From NCBI RefSeq assembly GCF_029024965.1, contig NZ_CP118982.1:434001-498000 (forward strand): 64,000 bases of DNA, read 5' to 3'. A program made the position numbers and the translations under genes. Below are positions 45,731 through 54,535 of the stretch, piece after piece (position 1 is the stretch's first letter; each line of letters opens with the position of its first letter). The notes below the pieces were generated by a model. The model did not search any database, was not told the DNA's origin, and saw only the letters and a list, made by a program, of their open reading frames with translations. Source of the stretch: Staphylococcus equorum (GTDB lineage Bacteria > Bacillota > Bacilli > Staphylococcales > Staphylococcaceae).

Positions 45731-46801
45731 ATGAAGCAATCTAAACGATTTACTATAGAGGAACGGGTATTAAAATGGACGAAACGTCACAAAAAACGCA
45801 ACTCTATATACACCGGCATTATTTTAATAGGGGCAATTGCACTTTTAATATTCACTATGTCATCACAAGAAGTTGAACCAGTTCAAGCTATGAAGAAAGC
45901 CAAAGATGATATAAGGATGACTTATTTAGGTAATATAGAAATGAATAAGCACATAAGGAAAAACAATATTAACGATACCTTTAGTCCGATAGAAAGTGTT
46001 TTAAATGCAAGTGATTACTCAACAGCAAGCTTAAAACTCACCAATTTTTCAGAAGATAGAAAAGCAAATATTAATAAGAATTTAGAGAATGTCATGTTTT
46101 TAAGGGGGTTAAATATTAAAAGTTTAAATATTATTAACCAGGTCACCGATAATATAACAGCGAGAGAGTTTAGTAGAGCGGTAGAAGGGCAGGCTGGTTA
46201 TAATTACTTAACTGGAAATGGTTCGAATCCTATTAATAGTAAAACAGTACAACAAACAGTTAAAGGTAAAAAAATTGCCAATGTTTCGTTTACAGATGTT
46301 GAGTCTGATTACACTGACTCCTTGAAGAATACAACTTCGGTAAGTTTAGAACCGGATATTTATATTCCATTAATCAAAAAGTTAAAAGAGGAAAATGATT
46401 ACGTTGTAGTCAATGTCGACTGGGGAATAACGGATGAACGTGCTGTTACAACGCGACAAAAGAAATATGCACATTCACTTGTTGATGCTGGTGCAGATGT
46501 AATTATTGGTCACAACTCAGTGATTCAACAGATTGAAAAATATAAAGGTACTAGTATTTTTTATAGTCTTGGTAACGTAACGTCTGAGGATTTTTTATCT
46601 AAGAATAAACAAGGCTTGGCTGTTCAACAAAATTGGAATGGTAAGGATTCAGAATTTATGGTAACACCAATTAAATCACAGGGCGGAAAAATAACAGAAT
46701 CCAATCCTAACAAAGTGGAAGAAATTAAATTATTGAACAATATTGAAAGTAAAAGTGTGGATCTAAAAAAAGAGAATGGAGGTTACGTATATGAACATTA
46801 A
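45731..46801 (+). CDS. capA: Poly-gamma-glutamate capsule protein CapA/PgsA
   Basis: A 356-residue membrane-anchored protein of the PGA_cap metallophosphatase-like family, needed for PGA transport/synthesis. One helix (about residues 26-43) precedes an extracellular domain. The family core is visible late as VVVNVDWGI (about 225) and VDAGADVIIGHNSVIQQIE followed by IFYSLGN; the usual metal-site residues in the first part (GDxxxG) read LGNIEMN here, suggesting loss of metal binding. It is shorter than bacillus CapA (about 400). It starts behind AAGGAG, and its end overlaps capE by 11 bases. Confidence 0.92.
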   Translation: MKQSKRFTIEERVLKWTKRHKKRNSIYTGIILIGAIALLIFTMSSQEVEPVQAMKKAKDDIRMTYLGNIEMNKHIRKNNINDTFSPIESVLNASDYSTASLKLTNFSEDRKANINKNLENVMFLRGLNIKSLNIINQVTDNITAREFSRAVEGQAGYNYLTGNGSNPINSKTVQQTVKGKKIANVSFTDVESDYTDSLKNTTSVSLEPDIYIPLIKKLKEENDYVVVNVDWGITDERAVTTRQKKYAHSLVDAGADVIIGHNSVIQQIEKYKGTSIFYSLGNVTSEDFLSKNKQGLAVQQNWNGKDSEFMVTPIKSQGGKITESNPNKVEEIKLLNNIESKSVDLKKENGGYVYEH

Positions 46802-46949
46802 AACACAATGGGTGGGTATTACAGTAGTTTCAATAGTGTTAGTCATCTTTTTATTAATTGTATTTGCTCAAGCGAATGAAGGTTTAGATCAATATGAACA
46901 AAATGAACTTAAAACATCGCATCACCAATATTTGTCTAAAGGAGCTTAA
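46791..46949 (+). CDS. capE: CapE/PgsE-type small capsule protein
   Basis: A 52-residue peptide with one membrane helix (about residues 9-26) and a polar tail containing NEGLDQYEQNELK. It starts at ATG 46791, eight bases after GGAGG inside the end of capA, overlaps capA by 11 bases, and ends two bases before capD. Size, topology and position agree with B. anthracis CapE (47) and B. subtilis PgsE (55), small subunits needed for PGA synthesis. Sequence identity with those is too low to judge by eye, so the name rests on position and topology. Confidence 0.82.
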   Translation: MNIKTQWVGITVVSIVLVIFLLIVFAQANEGLDQYEQNELKTSHHQYLSKGA

Positions 46950-46951
46950 GT

Positions 46952-48601
46952 ATGAGTATTTATAATAAAAAAACGCTCATCGCAATCTTACTCCTTACTA
47001 TAATTATTTCTTTTATCTTTTTTATAGCAACCAAAGAAGATAATTATAATAAAGATGAATTATATGAAAATAAGATTGCAGATCATGATCAGAACCCATC
47101 AGATGAAAATTACGGTGTTGCTTCGAATAATCCAATAGCAAGCCGTGTTGGGGAGAAAATTATTAAAGACGGAGGCAATGCTGTTGATGCTTCCATGGGT
47201 GTTTCATATGCATTAGCAATAACCGAGCCTCACTCATCTGGTTTAGGCGGTGGAGGCGCGATGTTAGCCTATGATGGCAAACCGAATGTTGCGCCAAAGC
47301 AATGGCAATACAAAGATATTTCATCGTTTAAATATGATGAGAAAGACGAAATAGGTACACCAGGCTTTGTACGTGGGATACATGATGCACATAAAGAAGT
47401 GGGTAAAATGGATGAAGAGAAAATTTTAAACTATGTGATTCCATTAGCAGAAGAAGGTTTTGAAGTTGATTCAGAATTAGAACGCAGTTTAAAATTATAC
47501 GGTTCTGATGTTGATAGGGACTCACCATTCTTTGAAGGTGATAAAACCAAAAGAGAAGGTGAAGTAGTTAAACAGCCAGAATTAGCTAAAACAATCAAAG
47601 GAATTAGAGATCATGGACCAGACTATTTCTATGATAAAGTGGGCGAAAGTGTTTCTGATCAAGTAGATGAAGAAATAACTGAAAAAGATTTTAATAGTTA
47701 TAAAACCACGAAAAAAGAACCGGTTAGCACAGATTATTTAAATACTAAAGTTTATTCTGCATCTAATCCATTGGGTGGCACACTGATGCTTCAAGGTTTA
47801 GAAATAGATGAAGCAACAAACAATCAAGTGCCGCAAAATACCCAGTCTGCGCCAGAAAATGAGCAAATAGACCCAAATAATCAAACTACCCCTAATAACC
47901 GTTTAGATTATATTACTGGTATTTTAAAATCGAGAGCACTTATGTATCGAAATAGAGATATAGTCAATGGACAAGATGAAGATTACGATGAATACTTATC
48001 TCAAGATTATTTATTAGGCAAACTAAATGAAGTGAACTTTGAAAGTAATTTCAATACAAATAATGTAGATAATACAAGTACAACACACTTTGTTGTAGTT
48101 GATAAAGAGGGCAAAGTAACAAGTACTACTAATACATTATCAAGTTTCTTTGGTTCAGGTGATTTTATGAAGGAAGGTTTCTATATGAACAACTCCTTAT
48201 CAAACTTTTCTTCTGATCCTTTAAGCCCTAACCATGGAGGGAAACATAAAACACCTAGATCATATACAGCTCCAAGTATAGTCGTGGGTCCTGATTATTA
48301 TATGGGTATTGGGACGCCAGGAGGTAATAAGATTCCTACCACAACCAACGAAGTGCTGATAGATTACTTAAAAGGTAATGGCACGCTTCAAGAGTCAATA
48401 GATAAGCCACGCTTTTACAATGATGGTGGTACAGTGTTTTATGAAAATGCTATGAGTAAGGCAGATGTTTCTATTTTCAAAAGTTTAGGTTTTAAAGTAG
48501 AAGAAAAACGAAATGATCCTAACTTTGGTAGTGTTCAAGCAGCACTTTACAATAAAAATGATAAGACTGTAGAAATAGGACACGATGTTGGTAATAGATA
48601 A
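46952..48601 (+). CDS. capD: Gamma-glutamyltransferase-like PGA anchoring/cleavage enzyme CapD
   Basis: A 549-residue autoprocessing N-terminal nucleophile hydrolase that cuts PGA and transfers it to peptidoglycan, or releases it. One helix (8-26) anchors it outside the membrane. The conserved GGT core starts at NPIASRVGEKIIKDGGNAVD. The predicted processing site and nucleophile is Thr377 in STTHFVVVD, with NTLSSFFGSG and GTPGGNKIPTT following. Residues about 289-316 are a Gln/Asn/Pro-rich insert just before the small subunit. The start ATG follows AAAGGAG by seven bases. Last gene of the operon. Confidence 0.93.
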   Translation: MSIYNKKTLIAILLLTIIISFIFFIATKEDNYNKDELYENKIADHDQNPSDENYGVASNNPIASRVGEKIIKDGGNAVDASMGVSYALAITEPHSSGLGGGGAMLAYDGKPNVAPKQWQYKDISSFKYDEKDEIGTPGFVRGIHDAHKEVGKMDEEKILNYVIPLAEEGFEVDSELERSLKLYGSDVDRDSPFFEGDKTKREGEVVKQPELAKTIKGIRDHGPDYFYDKVGESVSDQVDEEITEKDFNSYKTTKKEPVSTDYLNTKVYSASNPLGGTLMLQGLEIDEATNNQVPQNTQSAPENEQIDPNNQTTPNNRLDYITGILKSRALMYRNRDIVNGQDEDYDEYLSQDYLLGKLNEVNFESNFNTNNVDNTSTTHFVVVDKEGKVTSTTNTLSSFFGSGDFMKEGFYMNNSLSNFSSDPLSPNHGGKHKTPRSYTAPSIVVGPDYYMGIGTPGGNKIPTTTNEVLIDYLKGNGTLQESIDKPRFYNDGGTVFYENAMSKADVSIFKSLGFKVEEKRNDPNFGSVQAALYNKNDKTVEIGHDVGNR

Positions 48602-48662
48602 ATAAGGCACAAGCTAAATGAGTTAGTTTAGTGAAAAAAACAAATTTGATGGCAAAAAATGA

Positions 48663-48700
48663 AAAGGTAGATTTCCTTAAATAGGAAATCTGCTTTTTTG
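48663..48700 (+). terminator. Terminator of the capsule operon
   Basis: A 14-bp stem with two G-T pairs (48663-48676 with 48684-48697), a 7-base loop and a run of T. Confidence 0.85.
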
Positions 48701-49005
48701 CCATATCATTTTAAATAAGTTTAGGATATTAGTCGGAAATAAATTTTATAAAGTTCTGTAATATTTATTATAAAAGTAAAGATATGGTTTGAAATTAGAA
48801 AAAAACTATATTAACTGGTACGGGGATGGATATAAGTAGAAAAAGACTATAATAGTTGGTAATATAATGTTTATATAATACATTTTATGAGTACAGTGTA
48901 AAAATGGACTTATAAAACAGATTTATATAGCTAAGTTATTTAATAATAAAATTTGAAAAATAAAATAAAAACTGAAAAAGCAACAACTACATAGGAGGGA
49001 AATAT
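48701..49005. other. Gap before tarI
   Basis: Very AT-rich DNA, presumably holding the tarI promoter. The ribosome site AGGAGGG is just before 49006. I see no frame, hairpin or repeat worth naming. Confidence 0.5.
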
Positions 49006-49722
49006 ATGATATATGCTGGTATTTTGGCTGGAGGTATTGGATCAAGAATGGGAAATGTTCCATTACCAAAACAATTTTTAGATTTAGATGGGAAACCTAT
49101 TCTTATTCATACAGTAGAGAAATTCTTATTAACAAGTGAATTCGATAAAATCTATATTGCTACACCTCAAAAATGGATTTCTCATACAAAAGATACTTTA
49201 CGTAAACATAATATTAATGATGACAGAATTAAAGTTGTTCAAGGCGGCGAGGACCGTAATGAAACGATTATGAGTATTATAGAAGCAGCAGAAGCTGAAA
49301 ATGGTATTACTGATGAAGATGTTATTGTTACACATGATGCAGTTAGACCGTTTTTAACACACCGTATTATTAAAGAAAACATAGCAAGTGTTTTGAAATA
49401 TGGTGCTGTAGATACTGTAATAACAGCTACTGACACAATCATCACATCAGAAGATGGTGAATCCATAAAGTCTATACCAGTTAGAAGTGAAATGTATCAA
49501 GGTCAAACGCCTCAATCTTTTAATATTAATTTGTTAAGAAATAGTTATAATGAGCTTTCGAGTGACGATAAGAAAATTATGACAGATGCCTGTAAGATAC
49601 TAGTTGTAGCAAACAAATCTGTAAGACTAGTTATGGGAGAATTATACAATATAAAAATAACGACACCTTATGATCTTAAAGTTGCTAACTCAATCATAAA
49701 AGGTGGGATGTCGAGTGATTAA
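49006..49722 (+). CDS. tarI: Ribitol-5-phosphate cytidylyltransferase
   Basis: A 238-residue IspD-like enzyme making CDP-ribitol from ribitol-5-phosphate and CTP for wall teichoic acid. Nucleotide-binding [12 protein letters not shown] at 5-16, PKQFL, and the Mg site in THDAVRPFL at about 110 are present; length and sequence follow S. aureus TarI. TarI and TarJ act as a pair. Its end overlaps tarJ by eight bases. Confidence 0.95.
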   Translation: MIYAGILAGGIGSRMGNVPLPKQFLDLDGKPILIHTVEKFLLTSEFDKIYIATPQKWISHTKDTLRKHNINDDRIKVVQGGEDRNETIMSIIEAAEAENGITDEDVIVTHDAVRPFLTHRIIKENIASVLKYGAVDTVITATDTIITSEDGESIKSIPVRSEMYQGQTPQSFNINLLRNSYNELSSDDKKIMTDACKILVVANKSVRLVMGELYNIKITTPYDLKVANSIIKGGMSSD

Positions 49723-50743
49723 TCAAGTATATCAACTCGTTGCTCCGAGACAATTTGAAGTAACATATAATAATGAAGACATTAAAAGCGATAAAGTTAT
49801 TATAAGACCACTGTATTTGTCAATTTGTGCAGCAGATCAAAGATATTATACAGGTAGTAGAAATGAAAAAGTGCTGAAAAACAAGCTGCCAATGTCATTG
49901 ATTCATGAAGGTGTTGGTGAAGTTGTTTACGATAATAAAGGTGTGTTTGAGATTGGTACGAGAGTTATCATGGTGCCTAATACACCAGTAGAAAAAGATA
50001 ATGTCATAGCTGAAAATTATTTGCCAAGCAGTAAATTTAGATCTAGTGGTTTTGATGGATTTATGCAAGATTATGTATTTATGGATTACGATAGAGTCGT
50101 TGAAATAGATGATAGCATCGAAGATTTAAGTACAATTGCTTACTCTGAACTAGTTAGCGTAGCTTGGCATGCAATTCAACGTTTTGAACGTAAATCAATT
50201 TCATATAAAAATAGTTTTGGTGTATGGGGAGATGGGAATTTAGGTTATATAACAGCTATTTTACTTCATAAACTATATCCAAACGCTAAAATTTATGTTT
50301 TTGGTAAAACGGATTACAAGTTAAGTCATTTTTCATTTGTAGAACATATATATCACATTCATGAAGTTCCGGAAAATGTTTCATTTGACCATGGTTTCGA
50401 ATGTGTAGGCGGTAAAGGAAGCCAGTCAGCGGTGAATCAGATTATTGATTTGATTTCTCCAGAAGGGACAATTAGTTTGTTAGGCGTAAGTGAATATCCA
50501 ATAGAAGTAAATACACGTCTTGTATTAGAAAAAGGTATAACGATGTTTGGTAGTAGTAGAAGTGGTGCACAAGATTTCAGAGATGTTGCTCAATTTTATA
50601 AAGACAATCCTGATGTCGTTGAAAAATTAGCACTTCTAAAAGGTAATGAATTTGATATTAAAACAATTAATGATGCGGTAAAAGCATTTGAAACAGATTT
50701 ATCAACATCATGGGGCAAGACTGTGCTTAAATGGACAATGTAA
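49715..50743 (+). CDS. tarJ: Ribulose-5-phosphate reductase
   Basis: A 342-residue zinc alcohol-dehydrogenase-type enzyme reducing ribulose-5-phosphate to ribitol-5-phosphate with NADPH. It shows the substrate-side [12 protein letters not shown] (about 33-44), IHEGVGEV near 63 and the nucleotide fold [14 protein letters not shown] at about 169. The start is GTG 49715, overlapping tarI and eight bases after AAGGTGGG; this gives the same first residues as S. aureus TarJ ([15 protein letters not shown]). Confidence 0.95.
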   Translation: MINQVYQLVAPRQFEVTYNNEDIKSDKVIIRPLYLSICAADQRYYTGSRNEKVLKNKLPMSLIHEGVGEVVYDNKGVFEIGTRVIMVPNTPVEKDNVIAENYLPSSKFRSSGFDGFMQDYVFMDYDRVVEIDDSIEDLSTIAYSELVSVAWHAIQRFERKSISYKNSFGVWGDGNLGYITAILLHKLYPNAKIYVFGKTDYKLSHFSFVEHIYHIHEVPENVSFDHGFECVGGKGSQSAVNQIIDLISPEGTISLLGVSEYPIEVNTRLVLEKGITMFGSSRSGAQDFRDVAQFYKDNPDVVEKLALLKGNEFDIKTINDAVKAFETDLSTSWGKTVLKWTM

Positions 50744-50865
50744 AGAACGTGAATATATAAATATAAATAACTGAAAATTTGAATTTATCTTTATTTTAAA
50801 TTAGTTATTAATATCGATTCTATGGTTATAAAACTAATTAATTGAACAAGAGAGGGTTTTTAAAA

Positions 50866-52554
50866 TTGAGCAAATCTAAAATAATAATTGATGACATCTA
50901 TTGGGAGCGAATTCAATTATTTATTGAAGGTCACGTTAACGATATTGAGCTTAACAAGAAAAATTTTGTTTTGCGAAATTTGACTGAAACTAAAGAATTA
51001 GCAGCAAATGATGTGAAAATTGAAGGAAACAAGTTTAAAGCACGCTTTAATGTGGCGATTTTAGATGATGGAAACTATCTTCCATCTGGTGAATATCTCA
51101 TTGTCTATAAAGACGATTATGATTATATTGCACATATCAATGAAACATTACTGAATCCTGATAGTTATGAATTAGATGATACACAACTAGAAGAATATGC
51201 AGCAGAAGAAACACAAAATGGAAAAAATAATTATCTTTTGACGCATTATGAGTTCGTATTTAAAAAAGGTGGCAATTCTAAGAAAACAGAATATATTGTT
51301 CAGCCAATGATTTCAAGCGAAGTAAATGAATTTGTATTAAATATTGATTTTAAAGCGCCTTTACCAAAAGTAAATCCAGTTAAGAAAAAAATAATAGATT
51401 TGCGTTTGAAATACAATAGATACTCTTTTAATGTGCGTAATTTTGTATTTCAATCTATATTTAAAGTAACTAAATTTTTCCACTTAAAAAAAGGCAATAC
51501 AGTATTATTCACTTCTGATTCAAGAGAATATATGTCAGGTAACTTTGAGTATGTATATAATGAAATGTTACGTCAAAATTTAGATGAAAAGTATAAAATT
51601 CATGCCTTGTTTAAATCGAATATTTCTGCAAGAAGAAATTTCATAGATAAGTTTAAGTTTCCGTTTTTATTAGGTAAAGCAGATTATATTTTCGTAGATG
51701 ATTTTCATCCACTATTATATACAGTGAAGTTTAGAAAAAGCCAAGAAATTATACAGGTTTGGCATGCAGTAGGTGCCTTTAAAACAGTTGGATATAGCCG
51801 TACTGGTAAAAAAGGTGGGCCGTTCTTTAATTCCGTCAACCATAGAAATTATACAAAAGCCTTTGTCTCATCTGAAACAGATATTCCTTTTTATGGGGAA
51901 GCGTTTGGCATTAAAGAACAGAATATTATACCAACAGGCGTGCCTAGAACAGACATTCTTTTCGATGAAAATTATGAAAGAGAAATTGTAGCTGAAATGG
52001 AGCAAGATTTACCTATCATTAAAGGTAAAAAAGTTATTCTATTTGCACCAACATTTAGAGGCAGTGGCCACCACACAGCACATTACCCATTCTTTAAAAT
52101 AGACTTTGAGAGATTTGCACGTTATTGTCGTGAAAATAATGCAGTTGTGCTGTTCAAAATGCATCCATTTGTGAAAAACAGATTAAATATACCTAGAGAA
52201 TATGAACAATATTTCGTAGATGTATCAGATTTTAGAGAAGTTAATGACATTCTATTTGTTACAGATATATTGATCAGTGATTATTCTTCTCTTGTATATG
52301 AATTTGCAGTATTTAAACGTCCAATGCTCTTTTATGCATTTGACCTTGAAGACTACATTACTTCGCGTGATTTTTATGAACCTTATGAAACTTTTGTTCC
52401 AGGTAAAATTATCGAATCATTTGAAGATTTAATTACGGCATTAGATAATAGCGATTACGAAGTAGAAAAAGTATCACCTTTCTTAGACAAACATTTTAAA
52501 TATCAAGACGGGCGCTCAAGTGAACGTTTAGTAAGAAATGTATTTGGAAGTTAA
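50866..52554 (+). CDS. tarL: Poly(ribitol-phosphate) polymerase
   Basis: A 562-residue membrane-associated CDP-ribitol transferase that builds the polyribitol-phosphate chain of wall teichoic acid. The C-terminal glycerophosphotransferase-type domain shows IQVWHAVGAFKTVGYSRTG, GVPRTDILFDE, FKMHPFVKNR and the near-end SDYSSLVYEFAVF. The start is TTG 50866 after GAGAGGG; it gives exactly the 562-residue length of S. aureus TarL. The gap from tarJ is 122 bases, so a separate promoter is possible. Confidence 0.94.
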   Translation: MSKSKIIIDDIYWERIQLFIEGHVNDIELNKKNFVLRNLTETKELAANDVKIEGNKFKARFNVAILDDGNYLPSGEYLIVYKDDYDYIAHINETLLNPDSYELDDTQLEEYAAEETQNGKNNYLLTHYEFVFKKGGNSKKTEYIVQPMISSEVNEFVLNIDFKAPLPKVNPVKKKIIDLRLKYNRYSFNVRNFVFQSIFKVTKFFHLKKGNTVLFTSDSREYMSGNFEYVYNEMLRQNLDEKYKIHALFKSNISARRNFIDKFKFPFLLGKADYIFVDDFHPLLYTVKFRKSQEIIQVWHAVGAFKTVGYSRTGKKGGPFFNSVNHRNYTKAFVSSETDIPFYGEAFGIKEQNIIPTGVPRTDILFDENYEREIVAEMEQDLPIIKGKKVILFAPTFRGSGHHTAHYPFFKIDFERFARYCRENNAVVLFKMHPFVKNRLNIPREYEQYFVDVSDFREVNDILFVTDILISDYSSLVYEFAVFKRPMLFYAFDLEDYITSRDFYEPYETFVPGKIIESFEDLITALDNSDYEVEKVSPFLDKHFKYQDGRSSERLVRNVFGS

Positions 52555-52704
52555 CTTATAGTACAACTAAAATAATAAGATCAATATAGTGAGTTAAGTA
52601 CAATGATAAATAGACTGATGGTAAGATATAGCGCATATTTTATTTGCTATTAAACTAAGTATATTGCATTGTATCTTAGCTCACTTTTTATGAGGTGAAA
52701 TAAA

Positions 52705-54429
52705 GTGAAATTTTCAATTATAGTACCAAGCTATAACTCGGAAAAATATATTGAAGAGTTATTAAACAGTCTAAAAAATCAAAAGTACGATAAAAAGGAT
52801 TTTGAAGTGATAGTTGTTGACGATTGTTCAACAGATGACACACTAAAAATTGTAGAGCCATATAAAGATAAGATGAATTTAATTGTGAAAAAGCTTGATA
52901 CTAATTCAGGTGGCCCAGGTAAGCCAAGAAATACAGCACTACAAATTGCTCAAGGAGAATATGTATTTTTTGTAGACTCTGATGATTATATTAATAACGA
53001 TACGTTAAAAGATGTGTCTAAATTTGTAGATAACAATAATGCAGATGTGGTATTAGTAAGAATGGAAGGTGTAAATGGTCGTGGTGTTCCAAGGTCTATG
53101 TTTAAAGAAACAAGTGACTCTGTGACACTGGAAAATTCGAGGATTATATATACACTAGGTCCTACTAAGTTCTATAGAACATCGTTATTACGCAATAATA
53201 ATATTGATTTTCCAGAAGATTTGCGTAGCGCTGAAGATCAACTATTTACAATGAAAGCTTATCTCAATGCGGATAAAATAGCTGTACTAGCTGATAAATC
53301 TTATTACTATGCTGCAAAACGTGAAGGCGAACATATGAGTTCAGCCTACGTTTCACCAGAAGATTTTTACAAGGTCATGTCATTGATAACTGAAGCAATA
53401 TTAGACAGTCCTTTAGATAATAAACATAAGGTGCTAGGTTATTTTATAGATCGTCATTTCTCCTTCTCAAGAACTAATAATTTTTCTCTGAAAATAGCCG
53501 ATGATAAAAAAGAAGTATGGATGGATGCATTAGGTGACTTTATTCAAAAAGTACCTTCAGAAGTAGATGAATTAGTAAACGATTCCTTGAAACCATTGTT
53601 GTATTACGCACGTCTAAAAGATATGAAACATTACCAAATGGTTGAAGAAAGTTATAAAAATGGTCGCTTTTATAACTATAATGCACACCAAGGAGAATTG
53701 GAAATACAATTTGGTGAAAATGAGCCGTTTTTCAAATTCAAACAATTGATTAAACCTGATTTAAGAATGTCGCATTTTAAATTTAATGATAAAGGATTTG
53801 AAATAGAGCTAGAATTCTTAAAATCAATCATTAATCCTAATCATGTTGCGACAATGATTCAATTAAAGCTTGTTTCTCGAAACAAAAAAGAACTGATTTA
53901 TGTACCGTTAGCAATTAACGATCAATCTCGCTTTAAATTTAGTGCGTCGATGAATGATATAATCCCATACTTGGTGAAAGAAAAAGTTTGGGATGCCTTT
54001 TTAGAGATGAGAGTAGATAATATGATTGTTGAAAAACGTATTGGTAGTAAACGTGCAAAATACCCTTATGAAGTAGAGACAAGTACAATTGCAGAAAGTA
54101 ATAATAAATATTATCGCTTTACGCCATACTTCACGAAAGATTTTGATAATCTGTCATTCTATGTAACTAATAATAAACTTTATGACATGTTAGAAGTTAC
54201 TTCTAAAGATAGTAAAACAATACAATTACGTAGCTTAAAATTCAATTACTTATTATCAGAAGGGATGACAGCACTTATGTTGCCTAAACGCTTCACTTAT
54301 GGTTATTTAAACAGTTTAAACACAAACGATAAGATGACATATGATTTAACTGTGCATGAGAAAGTGAAAGCAAGCGAACTTAAAAAGAACTTTAGAATTG
54401 AAACGCCGCATTTAATCTTAAAGTATTAA
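52705..54429 (+). CDS. tarS: Teichoic acid beta-N-acetylglucosaminyltransferase
   Basis: A 574-residue GT2 enzyme adding beta-linked GlcNAc to ribitol-phosphate chains, a modification linked in S. aureus to beta-lactam resistance and phage binding. The GT-A domain has FSIIVPSYNSEKYI, VVDDCSTDDT, the metal-site VDSDD at 90-94, and the putative catalytic base Asp178 in SAEDQLF. The C-terminal half is the TarS-type linker plus trimerisation domains, less conserved. It lies 150 bases after tarL and ends at a strong terminator. Confidence 0.92.
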   Translation: MKFSIIVPSYNSEKYIEELLNSLKNQKYDKKDFEVIVVDDCSTDDTLKIVEPYKDKMNLIVKKLDTNSGGPGKPRNTALQIAQGEYVFFVDSDDYINNDTLKDVSKFVDNNNADVVLVRMEGVNGRGVPRSMFKETSDSVTLENSRIIYTLGPTKFYRTSLLRNNNIDFPEDLRSAEDQLFTMKAYLNADKIAVLADKSYYYAAKREGEHMSSAYVSPEDFYKVMSLITEAILDSPLDNKHKVLGYFIDRHFSFSRTNNFSLKIADDKKEVWMDALGDFIQKVPSEVDELVNDSLKPLLYYARLKDMKHYQMVEESYKNGRFYNYNAHQGELEIQFGENEPFFKFKQLIKPDLRMSHFKFNDKGFEIELEFLKSIINPNHVATMIQLKLVSRNKKELIYVPLAINDQSRFKFSASMNDIIPYLVKEKVWDAFLEMRVDNMIVEKRIGSKRAKYPYEVETSTIAESNNKYYRFTPYFTKDFDNLSFYVTNNKLYDMLEVTSKDSKTIQLRSLKFNYLLSEGMTALMLPKRFTYGYLNSLNTNDKMTYDLTVHEKVKASELKKNFRIETPHLILKY

Positions 54430-54483
54430 TGATATATTAGTCTATCTTTAAAGACGTTTAAGCTTAAACTCAAAATTTAATAG

Positions 54484-54528
54484 ATGACTGTTAGAATTCT
54501 ACGGAAATCTAACAGTCATTTTTTTTAC
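54484..54528. terminator. Terminator after tarS
   Basis: A perfect 12-bp stem, 54484-54495 with 54508-54519, followed by eight T; it also faces the end of the convergent AraC gene. Confidence 0.9.
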
Positions 54529-54535
54529 AATATAA

